NCBI GenBank assembly: GCA_004764695.1
Contig: SMSO01000032.1
Coordinates: forward strand, 1,138,501 to 1,202,500
Direction of reading: 5' to 3'
Source: Schizochytrium sp. TIO01
Taxonomy: Eukaryota > Sar > Bigyra > Thraustochytrida > Thraustochytriidae
Length of the DNA: 64,000 bases
In this document: positions 33,977 to 45,900 of the stretch, one piece after another
Layout: every line of letters begins with the position of its first letter
How positions within the stretch are numbered: position 1 is the first letter of the stretch
The notes under the pieces: generated by a model
The model's database searches: none
What the model saw: only the letters and a program-made list of their open reading frames with translations
Told to the model about the DNA's origin: nothing
Translations under genes and position numbers: made by a program

Positions 33977-36900
33977 TTAGCAGCCCAAGCAGTTCCGTTT
34001 GGCTGATTTCTTAAATTGATCTTCTTCGCGGTGAGGCCGAAGTTCCTCAGGGAAATTCATACGCTTACGTTCCATATATTGAAGATAGCATCGTTCTACA
34101 ATAACAGCTGCGCGCTTTTCACGTTCGTTTTCAATAATGTTTGGTCGGGATCCCGGGCCATAGCTGACCAAGACCCCGCCAGATGGAACGAGCGGCTCAC
34201 GGACCTTCTCATGTTTGTTTTTAGGTCTCAGAAATGGTATCATCTGGACGACTTGCTTGCCCTGATTAATGACGTACTCATGCATTTGAGCAAGAATAGC
34301 ACGCACAATCTTATCATAGTATCGATTCTGAAATTTGTGCGATGTAATCGCCTCGTAGTAACCGTTGGATAAGTCAAAGCTAAAGTCCTCAAGACGAGAG
34401 AAGCGCTTAATCAAACCATAGTATGCCATAGGAATGCCAATGTAGTTGAGTGTGTCCTCAAGCTCTGATTCAGAGCCCAAGCTAACAGAGGTGATAAAGG
34501 CAGTTGGAGATACACGAATTCTCTCACAAAATATTGTGTCCTGCGGTGGCACTGAAATATTGTTTGTTGCATCGTTGACAAGCCACTCCACCTCTGAATA
34601 AGAGGTTGTTTGATTCTCGAATCCAAGAACAGCACCTTCGCCTTCGATTGAACCTGATTCCTCTGCTCCTCCTAAAATCGGGGTCATGACTTGGAAGAGT
34701 CCACCCAACAGATTCGAGTCGAGCTTGACTTCAGTCTTATGCATAGCAATCGTAAGAAGTTTGACTATATCAAATGAAGACGACGCGCCACCAGATTCAT
34801 AAGCAAGTTGAATACGGAGGAAGCTATGAATTGCACGATGCCGCCGCAAACGATCTGACAAAAGGATGGTACGGCTTACTGCGCGCTTTGACACTGCACA
34901 TAATAGTGCCTCGCGTTCATGTTCCTGAATTACTTTAGGTTTGGGCGGTCGTGAATACATCACAATGGGATATTTGGCTTGTACCTGGGAGGAATCAATC
35001 TGGAAATGACCCACAGCGAATTCAGCCGTTGTAACGCTCTTGTTTGTCGTTCCTAGCTCCGGAACCTCCTCGAGAGCGCATTCGAAATGAATTCTTTGTG
35101 CGCAAACATACATCACTTCTAGGCCTCTAGTACTGCTAAAAACCGAAAGACATGCACTACTGATTTCAAACAGAACCTCCACCCAGGGATCTCGTGGCAT
35201 GAGTCTCCTCACAAACCGATCCAGTGTTGCATGCTCTTCCTCTTGCGCTTTTCTGCGTGCACGCTTTGTCATCTCCGAAATGACAACACTAGATCGGAGT
35301 CCATAGGTGCGCACGCTAAGGGCAAGGTCCTTTCCGGACCGTTGGGGAAATGCGGTGACCAAGCCAGCCTTATAGCGGATAGCTTTGGCATAGTCAAGGT
35401 CTGGGCTGCCATCCTTTCGAAGAGGAATAATTAGCACCTGCGTTCGCAAGCTGTCCTTGGGTGGAATGTCAAGCGGTATTGATAACTCCACTCCAGGTTC
35501 CACAACATCAGGTGGAAATGCGTTTCTGTAGAGCTTGTATGAACTAGGCAGCGGGCGAAAACAACGTTTTGCTGCCGCGCGTAAGCCAATCCCACGCGAT
35601 GGAATTTGCACAATCTTGAAAGATTGATTAGTCATCTTGTTGCGAACTGAGTAGTCAACCTCATCCACATCAAGAGTACGAAAGATAATCATTTGCGCAG
35701 GCATAGATTCATTTGCATCAACCCAAATCCGGGTGTCTCGCTTCCTTTCTTTTCCTGAGCGAAGCTGCAGCGCAAAATCGTCCAAGTCTTCGAGTTTAAT
35801 AGGCTCGGACCAAAGCGCTCCGGAGACAGCAAGGCGAACTTGCACGTGCTCGGTTGCCGTAAAAACTTTCCTCGAGGGATCGTCACGAATTTGAAAACGA
35901 GTACCAGGTGTAAGCTGGTAGTGGAAGCAAAATACGTTCACATCAGAAAGGTCATTTGGGTCGACTTGGAGAGCTGGATCCCGACCATCAAGAAGGAGTG
36001 CAGTACAATCTGGCAGTCCAGCTTGCTTAATCAACAGGGGTTCCTCGGTTACGTTTGCAACGCGGTATTTCGGACCAATCGTAAGCAGTGATGTGCGAGA
36101 GTAAGTTTGATGCATCGGTGTCAAAGAGATACCAATGTCTCTCCGAAAAGGTGACTCGAGGACCATCAGCTGGGTACTGAGACTGATTAGGCGTTCATCA
36201 ACAGGTACACCGGCAAGACTTAGCTCCAGATCAACTTGTGCCTCGCCCTTTCCATCAGCTAGCTTAATTTTCAAGGAGTGAGCTTCATCTCCTTGAATAA
36301 GAAGCTTTTCCAGAATCTTTGCGAGATCTAATTTGGCATCACCGATCACTCTCTGGTTGGAAGGATCCTTGGTATAGAGGCTGTCAAATGCCTGAGCATT
36401 CAGTGAAGTGTAACCAGAAGAGCTAGCAGCAGAAATCGAAGTGGATGCTACATCCTCGGGAGACGTACTGGTACGACCACGGTGATGACTATGTTTAGAT
36501 CCAACTCGGGCGTTCGTTTCTTGGGTATCATCATTTGGGTCATCTTCTCCAGGTTGAGTGAATGAGGATGCGGGCTGTGCAGAATGCTCACTAAAACTTC
36601 GAAGCTCAAAGAGAACCTCGCCAGCAGGGCTGTCACTCTCTGATCCAGGAATATAAACGCTCATATGGCCTGACGAGAATGGCCATTTTCTCGTTGCGCC
36701 GCCAGGCACAGCTGCAGTATAGCTTTTGGTGGGTACTGGGTTGTCCTCTAAGTCAATAAACGAGCAGGAGAGAGCCACAGCGTTACCTTGAGTAATGTCC
36801 TCTGATAGACCTTGCACTTTGGAAGCCATTATAATTAAGTTCACGGCTGGGAAGTGTTTTGATCCTGGTAATTTGCTAGCAAACAACGGAAGGTAAATAG

Positions 36901-39900
36901 GCAAACCAGACTGCAGCTCCCGGCTTTCATCATCCATAATGAATTGTTTGGAGGTGGCTGTTTTGAAGACAACAGCGTCAGGGTCTTGAGATAAGCGAAC
37001 TTCACCAAAAATCTGTCGAGACTTGGGCGGAGCATATAGAGGCATTACAGTATGTGGAAGATGGTCATACACATGCATGCGCGTGTGTGAAAGCTCCAAC
37101 TTCTTTTTGCGGTCAGCAAGGACCACCTGGTAGTCTAGAATTACATCACTCTTATTGGCAATCCAAAAGGGTGCACAAATTATAAGGCGGCGGCCACCTC
37201 CATCTTGTGTGGGAGTACGTTCAACTTCAGCAGTGATCGTACTCACAGTTCGCGACGAGTCTGAGGCATCCTTAATAGGGGTTCCGAGAGAGCTAGGCTC
37301 AATCGGATCACTCCACGAAGTAGGGCCTTCTTCAAAATGAATACGCACGCGAACCTGGCCCACCATATCATCTTGACTTGCCATTTTACGTGGATCACTC
37401 CGACTAAAAAAGCTGGAGTCCCGCGCAGAATGATGTTTTGTCCAGTTGGGATCAAGATAATCAAGTAATGCTCCATCCATCTCGTGAAAAGGCACGCGCC
37501 CTCCCTTCAGCATCTTCACCTTATGCCGCCGCAAAACCTTCTCAGGGTTGCTCTTTTCGCATACCTCTAGAGAAATTTCGATCGGGTAGGAAAGCAAGTT
37601 TTCGAGGACGAGAGAAGGGTAGAAGCTAAAAACATGTTGTAAGTAACGCTTTGGACCTCCACGGGCAGCAGCGTTTCGTTTGTAGCCAAATTCAATTGTG
37701 AGACTGCCCTTCACTTCATCTTTGCTAACTCCCCGACCAGCCTCCAACATGAAGGTTTTCTTGATTACACCACGTGCAGTCTTTACAGCATGCCCAGCAG
37801 AAAACCAGCTTACAATATCCCGAACCTTGAGGGTGACGTAACCAAGAGGATCATTGGAGCTCAGAGCATCCCAGTCGATCACGCTAAAACGAATGTATTC
37901 TTGTTCAGAAAGTGGTCGATCACTTTCACCAAACCGAAAAGTTGATTTGTTTGCCCAAATAGGGTTTAAAGTGGCCTGGATATGAGGTGTCTGAAATTTC
38001 TCCACTACCTTGTTTCCCTTAAATGTTGCAACTGCAACAAACGGGTCGGATGAATTCGTAATATCGGCAGCCATGAGGTTCGACGCTTGGAGCACCTGAA
38101 CCGTGAGAATCTCCTTCATTTCAAATTTGTGAAGGGCATTTCGTTGAGTCAACATAACACACTCTAGCAGCTTTGGAACCCGCTCACGACCGTATTCAGC
38201 ATCCTCTAGCTCCTCAATATCTTCTCGGGACGCACAGCCACTCGGTTCGTTGTTATTGGCAGCACGAGGCGATGCCGAAGCGTAGGCAGCATCGATGCCG
38301 CCACTAGTTGGTCGATTCGGAAGAAAGCATACTCGACTTGCACCAACAAGGTCACTATCCAGATCTTCATTTTTGGATTGACTTTGCATAAGAAGATCAT
38401 TGATAACATTTCCTCGCTTGTCAAGAAGGTCATCCTGTGGCCGAAAGTTTTGAATTACACGCAGTCCCTGACCTCCTTCAAGGCTTACTAAAATACCAGA
38501 TGGGGCCCACGCATCAAGGACAGATTCGTTACTTCTCTTGGAATATCCACTGTCAATTGAAAGTGTTCGTCCTCTATTGTTCTGGTTTTTGTTGTTACTA
38601 GACTCGTCATTTACAGGTTCTCCGCGTTTATTTTTCTGTAAACGCTTCAAAGTTGGGCGATCCATCACTGGGCAAACTGAGAAACCTCGTTTTCCTCCCA
38701 ACGAAGGATCTAGCTGTTGAGCGTAGAGATATTTCAAAGGAATTGATTGCTCGTCACCTGGTGATAGAGTAAACATAGTCTTTTCATACAACTTTTCACC
38801 AGAGGATCGATGGCAAACAAAGCTTACTCGAAGCGGTACGATCGTTCGATTCTCCACGCGTATAGGTGTCTCTAAGAAGAGAACGTCTCCAGCTGAGGAT
38901 CGACCAATTTTCTGGACATTGGCCATTACCAGTAGAGAGTTTGTATTGCGATCGATGAAGTCGTACCCGCGTGAGTTTTTCCCCTTAACTTGAGCAGCGG
39001 ACATCCGTTTGGACTTGCGGCGCTCTTCACGCTCTGCTTCATCCTCCTCCGGTGACTTTGCCGGTGTTGTGCTGTCGTCAAACTCTTCGTCCTCGCTTGA
39101 CTCGCGAGTTGTTGACGATGCAGTGGTATGTTCATTTCTCTTCATCTCTTCTTCGTTTTGTGTCATCAAAGTTCGGCTATACTGGCCGTCAACTGTGACT
39201 GCATTAATGGTTTGAAGCATGAATTCCCCAGCGTTTTCAGACGGTGCGAGCCCAATCTGGTTGACTAAAGGCACCTGAACAACCTGGTCACGAGCCCCTT
39301 CGTTACTTGATGGGGCACGGCCCTCGTCATCCTCCGGTAGAGAATCACGGAGATCAGTAATACGGAACCCTAAAGCATGAACATCTAAGCCAGGAGGTTC
39401 CATTTCCGCACTTTCAAGCAGGGCAGGTACGAAAAAGTCTAGGAATTCGCGGAGATCAATTCCAGTTTCAGATGCATCGACGTTCTCGACTCCCTCATCA
39501 TCCATTTCTCCGATCGAATAAAGAACTTCCTCAACGCTGATAGGTTCACCATAGTGTGAGAGTGCATTCTGTAATTCAACACAGGATATTTCACCGCTAT
39601 TGTCTTCATCAATGAAACGAAAAAGATTTGTGAGATCTCGACGGAGATCTTCTTCTTCTTCTTTTCTGTCATCCTGATCTAACATAAATTCTTGCATTGC
39701 AAGTTTATGCCTACTTTTGATCTGCTCTTCAATATTAGTGCGCTCAGCTCTATATTCTGGATCATTCTCACGAGCCTCGCGGTTGCGTCGAACTGTATTT
39801 TGCAGATACTTAATTGTCTTGAACACAATTTTGCGCCTGTTCTCGCGCATATGTTGCAAGAGCTCCGCCATTTTGGCTCGAATACGGGATGTATCATGGA

Positions 39901-42900
39901 GATGCAGCCTACGAGCTTCACCTTCTTCCACAACGTATTGTTGCTTGTCACCACGGTATTTCAGATAGTTAGGCTTAGTGGAGTGATATTGGTCATCGGG
40001 ATGTGAAATTGGCCAGAGTTCCACTTTATGACCAGTTTCGTTTACAACCCAATTCGGAGTGTACATTCCATGCAGACGTTCGTCATCAATTGGAGTATAA
40101 GTCGGGTCCAGTGAGCGCATGAAGCTGACAACCGACCGCAAAAAAGCATCCGTAATATTCAAGTTGATGCGACGGGGCGCAATAGCTTGTAAGAGAAGGC
40201 CGCCGGTATCTGTGCTTCTCTCCGCCTGCAAAAGGAGTGACCAAGGCTCGATTAGAGGCTCCCATGCACGAACTAGCGTATTGTACGAAGTGCTTGTTGT
40301 AGAAACATAACCACGAACTTGCAAGTCGTCTGAGAAGAACGTACGCGAGCAACCAATGAGATGAAACTGTGCAAGGCTGAATCTCGCAAAAGGTTGGGGA
40401 TACCCATTCAGATTATTACCGATACCGAGCATCAATTGATTTACGTAGAGGTTCGCTTGATCAAATACTCGCTCTGTCTGACGGCTTTTGTTGGCTTGCT
40501 CAAGGAGCATTCCCAGAATCTCGGCATCTCGCTCGGTATTCCAATGACCAGGTACATCCCCTGGCAGGCGACGACGGAAGGCACTGGTGTCTAAACACAT
40601 TATAAACATTGGTGCAAAATCATGCAACATCCAAGGCGCCCATGCACTCTGAGTTCCGTCCACCTTCTTAGCAGCAGGGTTGGGTGCTGCATCGTTGGCT
40701 CTAAACCCTTGATGATTTTCCGGATAGCTTTCCGCAGGGTCATATTGTATATTCTCGAATTCATTGCCAACACCCTTCAAAGGTTTGGCGCTCTTGTTGT
40801 TCAGCTCTAAATTTGTGCCGATATCATCAAGGCCTGGATCACCTACAACCAGACCTTCATCATCACTGGATTCAGAATCTTCAGAATTTCTATCGCTTGC
40901 CCCCTCTTGACCAATTATGTTGGACTTAATGTCTTTCATGAGCTTTATATCCGATTCTGTAAGGATCCGAACAGGAGCTACGCGTTTCTTCTTCCGCACA
41001 GGTGTAAAGTAGTCTTGAGACGAATCACTATCAGAAGACCGTGCGGAGTTTATAGATGCTCCATGATCACGTTTGTTTCCCTTTGAGTCAGATCTGTTCT
41101 TCTGATCCATTTGTTCGGCCACAGATGTAACGTTCTGCTCGGGATAGAACTCCGCATAAAGTTCCATCTGCTTTTTCTCAACATCCATGAGGAAGATGAT
41201 ATCGCCAGTGTCAAATCGAGTCTCCAAACCGTCCATGCGCAACTCCATCACACGGACAGTGGCATAATTGTCTCCACGGGCCTTTTGAAGTTCTTCACGC
41301 ATTACTTGCTGTGCCAAAACAGTGTGAGAGTTCACACCCCAGATGTCCTCTGCTTTGATGTCCTTCAGGCTATTTGAATTGTGCTGGGCCGAATCTTGCT
41401 TCTGTTCGTCAGTGTGTCTCGCAGAGATACTTGCGTTGGGATCAAGCTCAGTGCCCTTTTCTTCTTCCTCCTCGTTTCCCACTTTAGGCCGTTGGTGTTG
41501 TTGAAGTTTGGGCCTTTCATGGCTAATATCTTCATGTGGTTCATGATCCAGTTTGAAGTTCTGATAGTTTTCTTCAGCGTTGCGGGTAAGTGAAGACGCT
41601 GAGCTCATGGCCACGTCAAAGTGACTTCCACTTGCATGGTCAAAGAAGCCATTTAGTTCGTCCTCTGAAGCAGAACCGCCACTGTCACCCATATGCCGAA
41701 GGCGATGAGCAAGACGCAAATCACGAGCCTTTTCAATTGGCTCGGTTTCAAGTTTAAAAACGACTGTGAATGGCTCTAGCACTACATTATCACCGGAAAA
41801 AAAGTCCTCTGGAATTTGCTGGAAGCGATTTCGGTCAATTTTCGTTGGGGCAATTCTTGCATCACAAGTGGCACGTAAGGACAGAGATTCATACGCTGGC
41901 AAACATGAATGATCGTGATCGAAGTCTCGCGCAATAGCATTGAACTTAATTTCTGACCCCACACGGAAAATGAGAGACTTGGGTGGGTACTTGTGTAATC
42001 TACGTTGGGACTCTTTACAGAGGGTATGTCTCCGCATGAAATGAAACTCAACTCTGGTTGTTCGAACAAGAACCTTGATTTCAGATACGGGAAGGATTGA
42101 GCCAGGCAAAGCTTTTTGCTGGTCCTGAGATGGCTCCACTTTTTTCTCAAAATCGGCGTCAGGGTTCTCCTCCAGTTTCATTTCTTCCTCTTTTTGCTTC
42201 GCATTGCGATGATCCTGCGCCTTTTCTACTACTGCAGGCGTTTCCACGCCAGAGTCATCAAGAAGACTGAATGCAGATGCCAGCTTAAGACCAAAGTGCA
42301 TTAACGGCGTAACTAAGACAAAAAGACCCTCAAGGTCCATTCCTACCCGCAAAGAGGGTACTGGATCAAGGTTATCAGTTAAGCGCAACCTTTCTGCTTC
42401 TGCTTCCCGCTGATAAATGATGGATAGTCTAAACTGGGGACGATTTTCCTGGCGCCGAAGCTTGTCAAGTCTGCGTCGCTCCATAGAAGATAAAGTATCC
42501 TCCAGTTCAGGATACACATCCGTAAGGTGGTTTCCAATAAGAGCATGGTCTTGCCATTTGTCTTCAATCGCGAATTGTTCTGCCTGCAAGAAGAACTTAA
42601 TTAGGGGTAGGCCGCAATCATACAATGAGTATGACGCATCCATTTTGACGCCTTCAACAGACATGCAGAGGAACTCGTGAGTTCGTTTTTGATGGCGCTT
42701 AGGTTTAACGAATGACATTCGAATTTCCATTTTGTCCATGTAAAATCCAAAGGCGAGGTCTAGTTCGCGTAGTTTAGATTTTGGTATTTGGCGGACCTTC
42801 GCTTGTTTTCTACAGTCATCATTTGGTTTCTTGAGATTGCCACTGCGAGGTTGTCGCGAGCCATTCCCCTCTTCATCAGTGGTAGTATCTTGCGGAGAGC

Positions 42901-45900
42901 TGTCTTCAATGAGTTCGTCATCGGTTGTAACGAACGAATGGAAATCCTCCAGATTAGTAGCAATTGAACCAGTGTGCCCAGACTCACCTGCATGGGTCAG
43001 GCGCGGACGCTCAGCTACACTGTAGAAACTTTCTTTATCCTGGTCAGCCAGTGATAGTTGCTCAGACTTGCTATCGTCAGATGGTTCCTCCTTCTCAACC
43101 ATCGAAAGGGCGGCTTTAGCCTTAAGAGGAGCTTGTTGCTCCATGATTGTTGTTTCAAGGAGAGAAGGTCCGACCTTCTGAAGGTCATTCAAACGAACTT
43201 CCTGAGCTTGGTAAATACTGAGTGCACTCACCAAGGAATCAGAAGCACCGTTATTTAGCTGCATCGACATGACTGGTTTGCCCATGGAAATTTCAATCGT
43301 CTTCTTAGCGTCATTCAGATAGTAATCCTTAGGGATACGCACAGTTGGAAACGCTACATCGAGCAACATAGTAACATCGAGAGTGACTGGGATGTTGGAT
43401 TGTGGCCGAGGCGTCTCTCCGCATGGTTCTAGCCACATTCGCACCTGAATTGCACCTTCGTGTGACTCCTCGTCATCTTCGTCGTTTGTGCAATAGTGGA
43501 CCTTTGATTTCTTCTTCGTGGTGCTTGCATCCGCATCCATGTTCAGTGGAATCCAAACCGTCACGCTTTTTGCAGGATTAATCTCGGCTTGTGATGCAGG
43601 ACGTTGGCTATAGCGTTTCGAAGAAGACCTTCGCCTCAGCGGTGTTTCATCCATATATTGTTCAGCCTCTCGAGGTGCACGCACAATTTGCTCATAGAGC
43701 TCGTGAAGAGGAACATGTGCAACGCCTAGAAAGTCATGAGCCCACTGACCACCAAAATCCTCATCCATGACCTCGAAATCAAGAGTGTCTGGGGAAGCGG
43801 GTCCCAAGGCCGAGCCCGGTAAAGGGCCAAATTTGAATTGCGAAGTCTGAGGCTTGTCCTCCCAGCTAGGATTTAACTCGCGAGATACGGTGTGAGTTCG
43901 TGATTCCTGATGATGGCATTTAAGTATACAGTATGGATCGCTGGTACCCGTGATATCCGCTGCTGGTAACCCACATGCGCGTATGACCTGGACATTAAGA
44001 TAGGCAATATTCTGTTGCAGTATGGGTGGGAAAGACGCAAGTCCGAATGGATCAGCTTGGGTCCACTGACCCCATTCCTTTTGTGGTGGATCTTGAGCCA
44101 TTTGTCCTTGCTGTTGCCAGGTTGGAGGCATAAGCAGTGTTGGCTGCATTTGATCAGCATCATTTTCAAAGTCAAGCTCTTTTGTTTCACTTTTTTCACT
44201 ACCTTGCTCACTCGCATCTTCCATATATTCATCTTGCTCAATCTCGAACCCAGGCGATGATACATCAACACAGACACGCACCCGGACATTCTCTTCATTT
44301 GAGTTGCACCAAAAGAGCATACTCCGAGGCCCACTTCGTGCATTCGACAAAATTCGTTTCAAAACGACACTTTCGACACGGACACTCTTCTTGGTGCTAA
44401 GGTCGAAGGTCATGTTGATCTTTGTGTCAGGCTTTGTTGCCTCGAGCTGGAAGAGGTTTTGGGTCTCACCCAAAGTGATCATTGACTCGCTTTGCAAACT
44501 ACCTTCAAGACCAAGTTGCTCTGCACCACATGTAATAGTTGTCTTAACCACCTTAGCATTTTTCGGCAGTCCTTGAATCTCAGAGACTGAAACATCCAGT
44601 AGAATCTTTTCACATCGCCATGAAGGGGACTTTTTGGTCGATGACACGTCGAGATCTCGATTCCAATCATACTGGGCCAGGCCTTCAGCAGAATAAGCAT
44701 GAAACAAGGTTTTAGACCATGAAACAAGCTCGGGACGCATGTTCATGTAAAATTGGGGCACAGTGAGTCCAATTGCAGCGTCAAAGTACATCACACTTTG
44801 GTTGACGAGAGCCTCAAATTCAAAGAGAGTGTCGCATGCACGTTTCTTAGACTTGGCAAGAGCTTCCGCAGGCGTGCGAGCGGTACTACTTTCAGAAGGT
44901 ACGCTCTCAACCTGGAGACGTACCTTTCCGTAACCGCCGGGAAGATCGTACCACTCTTCATATTTTCGGTACATATGACTTCCAATACGAGAGAATTCGC
45001 TCTTCGGAATAGCGCGGACTGGCAGTTTGATATCAACAGCACACAGCAGCAGATCGTTTTCAATGGGATCAACGGCAAGCTCACGGCGGCGTACGACCCG
45101 TCGTACCCAACCCAAATTATCTTGTCTTTGCTTCACCTGCACTTGAATGTTTGCGGTGCGTTCGTTTCGACCATGTCCCACAAAAAACTCAAGCGGTGGA
45201 ACACGGTTGCGCTGCACTGAGAAATCGTACTCAGCAAAACCTTGTTTTGCCTTCATTGTAGAACCATCAATCAAACCGGTTGTCTGTTCATCGAGAGTAT
45301 CTCGAGATTCGTCAAGGTATAGAATATTACAGTACGGACTGAGCGAAGGAGCCGCATCACCTTCGGCTAGCTGTAAAGACATGACACGAACACGAAATTT
45401 AGACTCTGCTAAATCGTGTCCGATTGTCTTCGAACTCTTAGGACGCGGCTGGCTCCCATAGGCAGGGTTGCGTGAACCTTCGTCGTCATCTTCGTCTTCA
45501 TCATCGGCATCATGGTTTTCCTGGTCGTGTTGAGACGCCTTGTTATCAGGATTATGTCTATTCTCATCTTCCACAAAGCCGTGTGGTGCTAGAAGCGCGA
45601 GTTTTTCTTCACCTTTGATAACATCTGCATTCACTTTACGAATACCAAAATTGATGGCACGGAGACCAATCCACGGGTTCATCGCACCCTCAACTGCCAG
45701 GGCCGAGCACATTTCACGCATTGTAAAAACACAGCGTGGGGCATCACTTGAGGAGGTGGGGTTCTGAGAAAAGAGCGTAATCTGCACACTTTGTACAGTT
45801 ACAGAAAGCGCAAAAACATCAGGTTTGGCATCGGCACGGTCACGGTCAGCCGCACTTTGGGTAAGGTTCTCAGACTGTCCTTGCGACTTCAAGGTGGGAG

